Below are positions 35,133-45,984 of a DNA stretch of 64,000 bases, piece by piece. Origin of the DNA: Armigeres subalbatus (taxonomy: Eukaryota; Arthropoda; Insecta; Diptera; Culicidae). The notes beneath the pieces were generated by a model. That model made no database searches. It saw nothing but the letters and a program-made list of their open reading frames with translations, and was not told the origin of the DNA. Location: the NCBI RefSeq assembly GCF_024139115.2, contig NC_085140.1, positions 46,222,180-46,286,179 of the forward strand, in the 5' to 3' direction. A program made the position numbers and the translations under genes. The first letter of the stretch is position 1; the number at the start of each line of letters is the position of its first letter.

Positions 35133-35484
35133 AAGCACAGAGAACAGACATGGATGCTCGAACAAAGTTTCGTTGAAAACGTGTGTAAAGATTTAAATCG
35201 AACCTCAACGCCGCCAACGCAGGCCGCCCGACATAAAAACTTAATATCACTAAGTGATGGCGTTGGCATACACTACATAAACAAGGTAGTGCTGCCACCT
35301 AGGAGTGAGCCCAGGAGCAATTCGAAATGAACACTAGCGCTAAAAGTAAAACACGGCAAATTTTTACCATATTTATCAGCACACTAGCACCGCGCAACGG
35401 GGGCATAACGACATACTTCAAAATGACCAGTACAAACTTTTACACAAGCACGCGAATGAAGATGAACGTCTGTTCTCTGTGCTT
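35133..35484. mobile_element. Miniature inverted-repeat element, 352 bp
   Basis: Ends are inverted AAGCACAGAGAACAGAC, inside the LTR element interior. Non-coding. Confidence 0.65.
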
Positions 35485-36436
35485 TAAGGCTGAAGAACCT
35501 GAAATGAGTTTTACATATTATATCTCAACACGAATGGAAATGCTGATTTTCGTTTTGCTATCATGAGTTGAGTTTTTAATGCTCAAGAACAACAATCAAG
35601 CAACAAAATCAGAAAGGTATCTCAAGAAGGTATCATTGTTCACGTTGAGTTTTTCAGACTCATGAAAATCAGTCAAGGAACAAATTCAGAAAAAAAAATA
35701 ATTATCTGTTCAAAAGGAACAAAAATTGCCAACCGATCACTGCAAACGACGAAATTTATTGAGCGAGGTTTTGTATTATCGCTAGGTATTGCACTAAATT
35801 TTCGTTGCATTTCGTTGCAACGGATAAAAATAGCCAAATGACAAAACGACGATAGTGAATCATTCGCAGTTTTTTTTTTCGTCCAATGTGTATTACACCT
35901 TAATCAAACTTCCCATGTTAGAAATAATTCGCATCACTTCACACGAAATTGATTCCGTTCATTGCAACCGGATTAATTTCACTTTTTTCGCCATATTCGC
36001 TTTTCACTATTTTCGTGGAAACCGTACATTGCAACCGGATTTCGATTAATATGAAAGCACTCCGTCCATGACAACCGGATGCTTACAATTCATTATTCGG
36101 GCTTCGTTCATTTCTTCCGAAGCCTATTCCCTTCATTTCATCCAGAAAATTTCCCTTTCAATTTTCTATGGGATTCAGTCTTTCAAGAAAACTCCGTTCA
36201 TAGCAACCGGAGCTTTGCATTACATCCATCAATATCTGCCATCGTACAAAATATTATTGGATACCGTTCATATCTCCCGGAATCCATTTTGTAAAAAAGC
36301 TATCCGTCCATCGCAACCGGAGCTTCATTTTCTACATTAGGCTTTGTTCATCACACCCAAAGCCTGATTCACACCCAAAGACCGGATTCTTTTCATTATA
36401 TCTTTTTAATAGCTTTCTTGGGAGCACTGCGCCATT

Positions 36437-36792
36437 TGTCGTGATCCGCCGGCCATTTTCGAGGTCCGATCCGGTGGTTCACCGGACTGGGTGACGTCCG
36501 TCGCTAACCACATTCTACACCAAACTGATGTCTCATTTCAAATGGGCTTTGCTCAAAGCCCCTTCCGAATCTTTCTTTCTCTTTCTACCTCCATCACAAA
36601 CTTCTATCGTTGTTCTCGAGCTATTGTTCGCTCCGTTGATCGTTACCGCCAAAAATCAGATCGGTAGGTTTTACTAACCCATGTCAAAATTTGGATTCGA
36701 CCATTTTACCGAATGTAAATAATAATGGATTGGCGTAGGACCACAACTTGACTAATTTAATCTGTTTCATATACTTTCCTCTGATCCCTACA
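36437..36792. repeat. Right LTR of the non-coding LTR element
   Basis: 356 bp, ends CCCTACA, followed by the GGTAC duplication. Confidence 0.85.
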
Positions 36793-37156
36793 GGTACTTC
36801 ACCCATAAATAGGTATGTGCACTTTTTCGAGATTATAGGTACTGTTTACCCATATTTGAGTGAACTGAACTAAGCGTGTAGATAAAGATTGTCGCTGTCG
36901 TCGCTGTCCGGAACATCTTTTGCTGGCAAGGATAGGGGAGCTAAATGTCAAAGAAGGAAAATCCATACGATTTGACAGGTATGTACCACACATGTTTCGG
37001 ACAGCAGAACAAAGGGAACCGAAGCGACAATCTTCATCTAGTAACTAAAATATCTTTTAATCAAAGCATATCACTAGAATATTCGGATCAAAATGATTTT
37101 GAACAAATATTACGGATTTTTATTTCCAGCTGATCGATTTTAATTCTAACACCCTG

Positions 37157-37327
37157 TAAAGGTAGCCTCACACCTCGGGAATTTGGTTGGCGGATTTTTT
37201 CCCCATGTATTTTTGCATATGCGATGTTTTCGGGATTTGGGCACGGAAAATCAAAATCCCAGCCCCATTTAAAATGCACGGGGATCAAAATCCGGCGGAA
37301 AATTTTCCCGAGGTGTAAGGTAGCCTT
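37157..37327. mobile_element. GGTAGCCT-type miniature element, single copy
   Basis: Starts GGTAGCCTCACACCTCGGGA and ends with the inverse CCCGAGGTGTAAGGTAGCC. The same family fills 43.97-45.72 kb. Confidence 0.7.
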
Positions 37328-37387
37328 AAACAAGCTCTGTGAACTGTCAAATAATTAAGGTTAACTCAAGATCTTGCATTGGTCTAC

Positions 37388-37566
37388 ACGCTTACCTCAG
37401 TTTACCCTTAAATACGTAATCAGTTCACCCAAATATGGGTAAATTGTTCTTTACTAATATTATGAGTGAAATTTACTAAAAATATCAGTGAATTTCACTC
37501 ATATTATTAGTAAGTATGGTCATACCCAAATTTGAGTGATCGAGTTTACCCATTTTAGGATGAAAA
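37388..37566. repeat. Partial CACGCTTA-type element
   Basis: TCTACACGCTTAC is followed by several copies of TTTACCC or ATATGGGTAA. Its inner words match 31796-31980. No right terminus was found. Confidence 0.5.
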
Positions 37567-38354
37567 AATAATCTTGTAAACAATTCATCAGCATGAAGAG
37601 CTCTCAAAGGTTTCTCCCAGGCTACTGACATCCTATTGTTTAGCCCATCGCCAGATCGTAGCCAGGATGTCCTGGGCTATATTTTTTTTTTCATACTGCG
37701 TTTCAACGATTACAGCGGCCTATGTCTATTGATGATGATGACACCGCGCTTGTCACCGGGTCGGTTTCTCCTAATTACTTCAACGCTGGGTGGTGCGGAT
37801 AGAATCGATTTGGTTGTCAAACTGAAGCCAAAATTTTCTATTGTGCCGGAGCCAAACATTGAAGATTGTGCGGTTATGTTCGTTTCTGATCTAATATTGA
37901 GAAGTATTGTTATTATTTTGGGAAAAAAATAAAAATAAACTTTGTTTGAGTTTTTTATTCTTTGTAACAAATATTCTCACATTATATTTCAAGTGGAAAA
38001 TTAGTGGGAATGCAACTAAAAAGCACTCGTTACGAAATTTCACGAGATTCAGCAGCTGATTGGAGCATGAATGTATGTAAACAATCGTAAAGTCATGTAG
38101 AGTCTAGCGCATTTGTGCGCTCTCATGCAGCGTGGAAAGAGAGAGAAATTCGAAGAGCGGGAAATGTTTGACAGCCAAGTAACTGCAAAATAATGTTGTC
38201 TATGGGAGTAATTTCACTTTTTCCCTCTGCTGGCTTGAGCGCAGAAAAGCGGCTCTATCCGCAGTACCCAGCTTCAACGTTGCCGCTAAACTATTAAATA
38301 AATTGCATAATTTTATAAACTACGGTAGTGCGATATTTATATAAACAATGTAAG
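37567..38354. other. Spacer, nothing recognised
   Basis: Contains a 98-codon open frame on + (37636-37932) with no recognisable domain, and AATAAA-like words just after it. I do not call it a gene. Confidence 0.3.
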
Positions 38355-38374
38355 CACAGACAAACAGACATAAC

Positions 38375-38566
38375 TCTTGATTGTCGGAATAAAATAGAAC
38401 AGCAGTTTAACAGCAGAAAACTATTTATTCAACTTGTTCGGTGGAGAGCTTGAACAGGAATGAATGATTTGCTACAATTGTTTATTCAATAAAACTTATG
38501 TTGCTATGGAGGCCTTCGGTTTCCAAGGAGGTCATCAGCATACTTTGTTGCCGATTTACTCCAACA
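38375..38566 (-). repeat. Copia 3' LTR (outer copy)
   Basis: 192 bp, minus orientation. It adjoins a run of eight C (PPT complement) at 38567-38573. Confidence 0.8.
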
Positions 38567-38764
38567 CCCCCCCTGAATCGGTAAGTCCTAGGAGGGTCCT
38601 TAGTTCGCGGAAACGTCCAGGTTCCAGGTGTTTGGTGAACGTGTCCGCTATCTGATTTGCTGTACCAATTTCTTCAATTGTAAGTCGTCCTTGTGCTACA
38701 TGGTCGCGAAGAAAGTGATGCTTCACATCAATGCGCTTAACACGCTTGTTCTCCGTATTGGCGG
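38567..38764 (-). pseudogene. Copia RNase H C-terminus (outer copy)
   Basis: Reads TANTENKRVKRIDVKHHF, LRDHVAQGRLTIEEIG and ANQIADTFTKHLEPGRF before the stop. It is nearly identical to the plus-strand copy at 42220-42420. It is cut at 38764, where plus-strand protease sequence begins. Confidence 0.8.
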
Positions 38765-40447
38765 TGGTTTTCATGACCGGAAAGTGCGTTCGCACACAGG
38801 ACGATAGTGTGGTGTCCTTCAAGCTAGATTCTGGAGCCACCGATCATCTTGTGAACGTGAACCACTGTTTCGCCGATCTCACGAAGCTGAAGCAACCCTG
38901 AAGGATGTCCTCTACGTACCAGATCTCCGAGCGAATTTGCTGTCTGTGAAGAAGATGGCAAAAGCAGACCTGAATGTCACGTTTTCGAAGACGGAAGCAA
39001 TCTTGAAGCACGAAGGAGAGCTGATTGCAAGATGTCCCATGCGGGGCGATTTTTACGAGCTCGATCTGTTTGTCGATACTGTGGCGGCGTGGAGCTGCGA
39101 ACGGTAACCTGTGGCACCTTCGACTTGGCCATTTGGGAGAAAGGAACATGCAAGCACTCGTTAAGCACGGAATGGTAACAGGTATTCCCGAGGAGCCAGG
39201 TAAATTGGATTTCTATGATGTTTGTGTTCTCGGAAAGCAGTGCCGAGAACCATTCACGGGTACTAGAGCTCGTGCTGCAAGACCTCTAGTGCACTCCGAT
39301 GTGTTCGGTCCCATCACACCAGCGGCTTGGGATGGTTCTCGGTACTTACCTTTATTGATGATTACACGCACTTCGCAGTAGCTTATCCCATCAAGAAGAA
39401 GTCCGAGGTGTTCCAAAAATTCAAGGAATACGAGGCCATGGCTAGTGCTGCTCTGGAGCACTCGATTTCGAAGCTGACTGTTGATCAAGGGAGTGAGTAC
39501 TGCTCCAAAGATCAGCGAGCGTTCTACGTTTCCAAGGGGATCCAGATCGAGCCAACCGCAACCTACACACCACAGCAAAATGGGGTGTCCGAAATAGAAC
39601 AATCGTCGAAAAGGTGCGTGCGATGCTTATTGAAGCCCAAGTTCCGAAGACTCTATGGAATGAAGCGGTCCTAGCGGCGGTGTACCTGACGAATAGAAGT
39701 CCAACCAATGCGATATCTGGCTGGAAGACTCCTGCCGAAATGTGGACTGGTCACAAACCGGATCTAAAGAAATTGCATGTCTTCGGATGCAAAGCATTTG
39801 CTTGGCTGTCAGCGACACAGAGGAGAAAACTTGAGCCAAAAAGCAAGCCTGCTGTGATGATCGGCTACGCGCCGAATGCATAGCGCCCGTGGGATAAAAA
39901 GAAGAGACAGTTATTTCTTGCCAGAGATGTGAAGTTTGATGAGACCAGTTTTCCATTTGCCACCGAGATCCGTGATGAAGCTCCATTGGTTGTTGTTCCG
40001 TACGAGTTCGAGGATCAAGACAAGGAAGACGTGCACCACCCGGTGCGGTCTGTTCAAACCAATCAGCCACTCGTGGCTCAACAAGATGACATTCTGACTG
40101 ACGATGATGACGACGAGGGTGAAAACGAAGTTGACGAAACCGGAGCGCTCCCTTCGCAACTAGACCGTGGTTCAAACCTCGAAATGGTAACCCCGAGGCG
40201 CAGCGAACGGGAGCGCAGACTCCCCGGTAAGTTGAAAGAATTTCTGGTTGGGAAACTTTTCACTGCCGCGCAGTCTCCTTCTACAGATGCTGTACAGAAC
40301 GTTCCCAATGCGCCATTCGACGGTTCCGATGCACGAGATGAGGCTGAGCGTTTGATCTTCGATGTTCCTGAGGCGTACAAGGAAATCGCTGGACGAGCTG
40401 ACGAAACCCTTTGGCAGCAAGAATTGCAGTCGTTGGCGGACAACCAT
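38765..40447 (+). pseudogene. Copia protease-integrase-linker, broken (inner copy)
   Basis: The protease motif LDSGATDHLVN is at about 38812. The GAG-pre-integrase part reads GNLWHLRLGHLGERNMQALV (39096 on) with LGKQCREPF. The integrase core reads HSDVFGP, then FIDDYTHFAVAYP, DQGSEYCS and YTPQQNGVSE. At least three frameshifts separate these pieces. A linker continues to 40447, where a solo LTR interrupts it. Confidence 0.8.
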
Positions 40448-40973
40448 TGTGACGACGAGAACCGGTCGGCCCTCAACCGTTAATAGTGAACTGCAGGGCA
40501 TATACTGTGTTCAACAGCTACGCAGTGGAAAACGTCAACGAATGACGAACTGTCATAGATGTCACATGAAGCAGAACGTCAGTGACTATGCAAATTTGGT
40601 ATTTATAGATTATTGTACTCGATCGCCCAGTAATTTTCCAGTAATTAATAGTATTCCGAAATATTTGAGAATTTACTACAATATTCAATATGTAAGTGTA
40701 AAACCTTAAAATTAAATTACCTTAAAACTATTATTATTACCCACTACCTAAAACTTGTTATTATAAAACTGAATTTATTTCTCTAGTTGCAATACCAACA
40801 CCTATTCTAAAAAAGTTAAACCTAGAGGATTAGTAAGAGATACTGTTAAAATTGTAAGTAAACTGAAATTGTAAGGCTAATTAAATGAACTTATAATAAA
40901 TTTATTACAGCTAAAGCTGTCTCAACCAACTACGAGTTTATCGGTGGGCTGCTAAAAGAAAACAGTTTCAACA
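40448..40973 (+). repeat. Solo LTR inserted in the Copia pol gene
   Basis: Starts TGTGACGACGAG and ends TTTCAACA. ACCAT lies on both sides (40443-40447 and 40974-40978); the match can be read as 8 bp. Inside are TATTTATA at about 40600 and AATAAATTTATT at about 40895. Pol codons before and after join across it. The family, BEL/Pao or gypsy, is not certain. Confidence 0.7.
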
Positions 40974-40978
40974 ACCAT

Positions 40979-42425
40979 GTTTGGCGATTGGTGAGATGTC
41001 CAGCTGGCGTGGTTCCGCTTAAATCGAAATGGGTCTTCAGAGTCAAGCCAGACGACCGAGGCGAAGCAGTTCGTTACAAGGCACGCCTGGTGGCGAAAGG
41101 ATTCCTGCAGAAGGCCGGCATCGACTACAACGAAACGTATTCCCCCGTAGCGAAGTTGACCACAATCCGAACCGTTCTTGCTGTCGCAGTCCACCGAAGG
41201 ATGCACGTTCACCAACTCGATGTGAAGACCGCGTTCCTGTACGGTGAGCTGGAAGAAGATGTGTATATGGCCATACTTGAGGCATTACGGCACCACCGCA
41301 CCTCGTATGCAAGCTGGAACGTTCACTCTACGGACTGAAGCAAAGCCCACGCTGTTGGAACAGCAAGCTGAACGACCTCCTACTGGATTTCGGGTTTACT
41401 CGTTCGCGACACGACTACTGTCTGTATACCAGGATCGACGATCGAGGGAGGGTATTCATCATCATCTATGTGGACGATTTGCTGATCGCATCCGATCGGC
41501 TAAACCTGGTGCAGGAAATCAAGCGTGCACTGTTCAAGAAGCTTCAGATGACGGACTGCGGCGGTATAAACCACTTCCTCGGAATTAAGATCCGATACGA
41601 TAGCGCCACCGGTAAGATGTCCCTGATGCAAGAAGCTGCTGTGGACCGTGTCCTAGCAAAGTTCGGAATGCAAGAGTGCAATCCCGTCAAGACTCCAATG
41701 GAGAAGGGCTGTCTCCTACCGGCGCGATCTGTGAATCCTGTGTCGCATCCGTACCGTGAGTTGCTGGGCAGCCTTATGTACACAATGTTGTGTGTCCGAC
41801 CCGACATATGCTATGCGGTTGGATACCTGGGGCGCTTCCAAAATCAACCTGGTGAAACTCACTGGCAAGCGCTGAAGAGAATAGTTCGGTACATGAAGGG
41901 TACGAAGAACCTCAAACTTCAGTACAAGCAGCACAACGACGCTGAGGCACTAGTCGGATACGCAGACGCCGACTGGGCGTCGGACACTAAAGATAGAAAA
42001 TCTGTTAGCGGCTACATTTTCAAGGTTTATGGTAACACCGTGTCCTGGACTAGCCGCAAGCAACAAACCGTTGCGTTATCGTCGTGCGAAGCAGAGTATG
42101 CAGCCTTGAGTGCCGCGGCTTCCGAAGGGCTGTGGCTTCACGGAATCCTCCAGGACCTCAAACAAGTCCAACCGAATATGGCGTTCAAATTTTTTGAAGA
42201 CAACCGTGGCTGCATTTTGATGGCCGCCAATACGGAGAACAAGCGTGTTAAGCACATTGATGTGAAGCACCACTTTCTTCGCGACCATGTAGCACAAGGA
42301 CGACTTACAATTGAAGAAATTGGTACAGCGAATCAGATAGCGGACACGTTCACCAAACCCATGGAACCTGGACGTTTCCGCGAACTAAGGACCCTCCTAG
42401 GACTTACCAATTCAGGGGGGGGGGG
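40979..42425 (+). pseudogene. Copia reverse transcriptase-RNase H, one frameshift (inner copy)
   Basis: RT begins [20 protein letters not shown], then [18 protein letters not shown] frameshift near 41275 leads to [15 protein letters not shown] and the catalytic YVDDLLIASD (41470). RNase H has GYADADWASD, ALSSCEAEYAALS, FEDNRG and IDVKHHFLRDHV. It ends in a run of ten G, the polypurine tract, directly before the LTR. Confidence 0.85.
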
Positions 42426-42617
42426 TGTTGGAGTAAATCGGCATCAAAGTATGCTGATGACCTCCTTGGAGACCGAAGGAATCCATAGCAACATAAGTTT
42501 TATTGAATAAACAATTATAGCAAATCATTCATTCCTGTTCAAGCTCTCCACCGAACAAGTTGAATAAATAGTTTTCTGCTGCTAAACTGCTGTTCTATTT
42601 TATTCCGACCATCAAGA
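42426..42617 (+). repeat. Copia LTR (inner copy)
   Basis: 192 bp, plus orientation, about 97% like the outer LTRs. Its 3' edge abuts interrupted gag at 42618. Confidence 0.8.
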
Positions 42618-43048
42618 GGTTTCTTCAAGCTTCGCCCCGGCCAACTTCAGTTGTCGGATCAGCTCTTCGAATGTTTCAGGTGATATTTCACGGATGAACC
42701 CTCAGCCATTCGCAGCTTCGCAAGTTGCTTTCTGACGAATGTCTGCGACGAGACGGACTTCTTGGCGTAGACGGCTTCAAGGCTGCTCCAAACTTCCTTT
42801 GCCGTCTCCTTGTCCCGGACAAGATCCAGCAGATCGTCATGGATAAATGAGATCAGCAGGTACGCCGCTTTACCGTCTTCTTCCTGGAACTTCGCAAGCT
42901 CGGCCGGTTCCGCTGGAGGATCCTTCTTGATGACATCCAATAGCTTCACGGACTTCAAATACTTCTCCACTCGAAAACGCCAATTGTCAAAGCCGGTGCC
43001 CAAGAACAACGGGATCCCGTGGACCGAATACTTGCGTGAGTCGCCCAT
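42618..43048 (-). pseudogene. Copia gag N-terminus (outer copy)
   Basis: Begins MGDSRKYSVHGIPLFLGTGF and contains VWSSLEAVYAKKSVSSQTF, the UBN2-type gag of Ty1/copia elements. A frameshift near 42690 precedes the break by the inner LTR. The ATG overlaps GTTATGGGCGAC next to the LTR, resembling the copia-type primer site for internal initiator tRNA-Met. Confidence 0.8.
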
Positions 43049-43052
43049 AACT

Positions 43053-43242
43053 TCTTGATTGTCGGAATAAAATAGAACAGCAGTTTAACAGCAGAATTAT
43101 TTATTCAACTTGTTCGGTGGAGAGCTTGAACAGGAATGAATGATCTGCTACAATTGTTTATTCAATAAAACTTATGTTGCTATGGAGGCCTTCGGTCTCC
43201 AAGGAGGTCATCAGCATACTTTGTTGCCGATTTACTCCAACA
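43053..43242 (-). repeat. Copia 5' LTR (outer copy)
   Basis: 190 bp, minus orientation, followed by the ATAAC duplication. Confidence 0.8.
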
Positions 43243-43480
43243 ATAACACATTGAACATTTACTCATCAAATTCATCGTCATTCAAACACTAACGATATCT
43301 GTCAATTTCGGTTAGTTGGGCAAATCACGAACCAGATGACGGTAGTGAGCAAACGTCAAACTCGAGCAAATCCAATGAGCGCGCCATGAGTGATCGATTG
43401 GCCAACTAATGATTATTTCAATCGGCCAGTAAATCATTGAACGATGGAAATTTGACGAGTGTTATGTCTGTTTGTCTGTG

Positions 43481-43917
43481 ATGTAAGCAGAGCTTGAAAT
43501 ATTCATCTTCATGAAGCAACTTCAGTCCGACTTTTGACAAATATCGCATGAATATTCAAAACATAGAATGACATAGTCAGACGACTACTCCACAAACTCA
43601 TTCATTCGACTGTCACTGAGTGTGGTCACTATGTGGAGAAAAACAGATAATTAACATTGTTTACATTGATGTTTACCGTTGAAAGTGCCTCGCGGATGAA
43701 AATCGGGTTCAGTTCTATGTGATAAATTATTTTACTTTTGTAAAACTTGTTCAGATTTCAGATAATCTATCAATTTGTAGAATGTGCATAAATATTCAAT
43801 GACTAACATTCAATCGAATATTGACAGTCAAGAGCCGACTATGAATGTGTTTGGAAGTGAGCGGACAAGTGAAGAAAGTTTGACTTCACCAAAAATTTTC
43901 GATTATTTTACACTCTG
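43481..43917. other. Spacer, nothing recognised
   Basis: AT-rich, no gene. It contains several GAATATTCA-like words. Confidence 0.3.
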
Positions 43918-45775
43918 GATGTAAGTATATATCCTTATTTCACAGCTCCAAAAGATATCATTTTTTTGGTTCACACCTCGGGAATTTGGTCCACGGATTT
44001 TTTCCCCATGTATTTTTGCATATGCGATGTTTTCGGAATTTGGGCACGGAAAATAAAAATCCCGACCACCTTTAAAGGTAGCCTCACACCTCGGGAATTT
44101 GGTTCGTGGATTTTTTCCCCATGTATTTTTGCATATGCGATGTTTTCGGGTTTTGGGCACGGAAAATAAAAATCCCGCCCCCCTTTAAAATACACGGGGA
44201 CCAAATTCCGGCGGAAAATTTTCCCGAGGTGTCCTTAAGGCCACCTTACACCTCGGGAAAAATTTCCTCCGGATTTTGGTCCCCGTGCATTTTAAATGGG
44301 CCCGGGATTTTGATTTTCCGTGCCCAAATCCCGAAAACATCGCATATGCAAAAATGCATGGTGAAAAAATCCGCGGACCAAATTCCCGAGGTGTAAAGGC
44401 CACCTTACACCTCAGGAATTTGATCCGCGGATTTTTTCCCCATGCATTTTTGCATATGCGATGTTTTCGGGATTTGGACACGGAAAATCAAAATCCCGGC
44501 CCCCTTTAAAATACACGGGGACCAAATTCCGGCGGAAAATTTTCCCGAGGTGTAAGGCAGCCTTTAAAATACACGGGGACCAAATTCCGGCGGAAAATTT
44601 TGAACCCCGTGCATTTTAAATGGGGCCGGGATTTTGATTTTCCGTGTCCAAATACCAAAAACATCGCATATGCAAAAATGCATGGGGAAAAAATCCGCGG
44701 ACCAAATTCCCGAGGTGTGAGGCTACCTTTAAATGGGGCCGGGATTTTGATTTTCCGTGTCCAAATCCCGAAAACATCGCATATGCAAAAATGCATGGGG
44801 AAAAAATCCGCGGACCAAATTCCCGAGGTGTGAGGCTACCTTAAAGGCTGCCTCACACCTCGGGAAAATTTTCCAGCGGATTTTGAGCCCCGTGTATTTT
44901 AAATGGGGCCGGGATTTTGATTTTCCGTGTCCACATTCCGAAAACATCGCATATGCAAAAATGCATGGGGAAAAAATCCGCGAACCAAATTCCCGAGGTG
45001 TGAGGCTACCTTAAACCGCTGAACATTATTCCATGTCGGAATTTTCCGCCTGCAGCTGCGCATCCCGAAAAATGTGAATATTCGTCGGTTCGGTGTTGAA
45101 ACTGTCCGGAAGTATTCCTTATGATATCGATAATAAATTGACGGAAGGTCGCCTTTAAGGTAGCCTCACACCTCGGAAATTTGGTTGGCAGATTTTTTCC
45201 CCATGTATTTTTGCATATGCGATGTTTTCGGGATTTGGGCACGGAAAATCAAAATCCCGGCCCCATTTAAAATGCACGAGGATCAAAATCCGGCGGAAAA
45301 TTTTCCCGAGGTGTAAGGTTGCCTTAAAGGTAGCCTCACACCTCGGGAATTTGGTCCGCAGATTTTTTCTCCATGCATTTTTGCATATGCGATGTTTTCG
45401 GAATTTGGGCACGGAAAATAAAAATCCCGGCCCCATTTAAAATGCACGTGGTTCAAAATCCGGCGGAAAATTTTCCCGAGGTGTAAGATAGCCTTAAAGG
45501 CTATTTTTCCGCCGGATTTTGATCCCCGTGCATTTCAAATGTTGCCGGGATTTTGATTTTCCGTGCTCAAAATCCGAAAACATCGCATATGCAAAAATAT
45601 GAGGTGTGAGGCTACCTTAAGGGGGTCGGGATTATTTTCCGTGCCCAAATTCCGAAAACATCGCATATGCTAAAATACATGGGGAAAAAATCCGTGGACC
45701 AAATTCCCGAGGTGTGAACCAAAAAAATTATATCTTTTGGAGCTGTGAAATAAGGATATGTATATACTTACATCA
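43918..45775. repeat. Cluster of ~10 GGTAGCCT-type miniature elements
   Basis: CACCTCGGGAATTTGGTCC, GCATATGCGATGTTTTCGG, CGGAAAATCAAAATCCCG and TTCCGGCGGAAAATTTTCCC recur about ten times in both orientations, with ends near TTAA. The outermost copies are joined to an inverted pair starting ATGTAAGTATATA (43919 and 45770) with CTCCAAAAGATATMATTTTT. The whole block is therefore one large inverted structure. The repeated short open frames here are not genes. Confidence 0.75.
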
Positions 45776-45984
45776 CAGACAAACAGACATAACACTCATA
45801 ACTTTTCTTATTTAAAAGATTATAATAGACCCTCTTATTAAATTTCAGGTACGCTCAACATTAAAGCCAATAGCTGTGACGAAATCACAAAATGCTTGTG
45901 CAATCATGAAGTTATGCGCGATATCCGCTCAATCAAAACCAGATCAGTACAGTCCCGATGGAATCGGGTGGTAACCTAATGGGG

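Larger units (their letters stand above)
33473..36792. mobile_element. Non-coding LTR retroelement, 3320 bp
   Basis: Two direct 356-bp repeats (33473-33828 and 36437-36792) begin TGTCGTGATCCG and end ATCCCTACA. They differ at about four positions. GGTAC is duplicated exactly outside (33468-33472 and 36793-36797). The 2.6-kb interior has no gag or pol. It holds two fields of degenerate repeats: CTCAAGAA with CAAGCAACAAAATCAGAAA at 34.9-35.7 kb, and CCGTTCATTGCAACCGGA at 35.9-36.35 kb. No good primer-binding site or purine tract was found. It would need proteins from another element. The ~1% LTR divergence means a fairly recent insertion. Confidence 0.85.
31796..36878. mobile_element. TA-flanked element with CACGCTTAG termini
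   Basis: Starts CACGCTTAG and ends CTAAGCGTG, with TA duplicated at 31794-31795 and 36879-36880. The unfilled site in the partner repeat (TAGTTACTAGATGAAG) confirms a TA target. Subterminal words such as ACCCAWATATGGGTAA recur at both ends. Without the LTR element inside, it is about 1.76 kb. A TA target suggests the Tc1/mariner superfamily. Short frames at 32195-32416 and 32562-32819 are not recognised as transposase. Confidence 0.65.
31775..37060. mobile_element. Small element split by a 5-kb insertion in its inverted repeat
   Basis: The left end reads AAGATATTTTAGTTAC up to 31793 and resumes at 36881 with GATAAAGATTGTCGC. The right end at 37027-37060 reads the inverse, GCGACAATCTTCATCTAGTA then ACTAAAATATCTTTT. 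The uninterrupted right end gives the pre-insertion sequence of the left end. A related copy lies at 46090-46205. Confidence 0.6.
31375..37385. mobile_element. Outermost inverted pair of the 31-37 kb nest
   Basis: TAGACCARTGCA and, further in, TTGACAGTTCACAGAGCTTG occur at 31379-31422. They recur in inverted orientation at 37322-37385. They may be the ends of an old element that took all the inner insertions, or two solitary copies. Confidence 0.35.
38375..43242 (-). mobile_element. Ty1/copia element with inverted interior
   Basis: Outer LTRs (38375-38566 and 43053-43242) are in minus orientation, starting TGTTGGAGTAAATCGG. The 5-bp duplication ATAAC lies at 38370-38374 and 43243-43247. From the right, the minus strand gives the LTR, then gag. 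From the left it gives the RNase H end and a C-rich PPT complement next to the LTR. Between them (38765-42617) lies a plus-strand copy running protease, integrase, RT, RNase H, LTR. The simplest reading is a second copy inserted head-on in gag, followed by one deletion removing its 5' half and the host's pol. Neither copy can work. Confidence 0.75.
38355..43480. mobile_element. Small inverted-repeat element interrupted by Copia
   Basis: CACAGACAAACAGACATAAC starts at 38355 and its inverse GTTATGTCTGTTTGTCTGTG ends at 43480. ATGTAAG lies directly outside both ends, a 7-8 bp duplication as in hAT-type elements. Without the Copia insertion it is about 260 bp. Another end of the family is at 45775. 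Confidence 0.65.

Noticed and set aside
37636..37932. 98-codon frame on +
   Set aside because: No domain, no splice or start context, and the antisense strand is equally open.
39929..40483. 184-codon frame taken as a separate gene
   Set aside because: It is the Copia linker between integrase and RT running into the solo LTR.
43903..45440. Many 65-98 codon frames in both strands
   Set aside because: All translate the same miniature element family; not genes.
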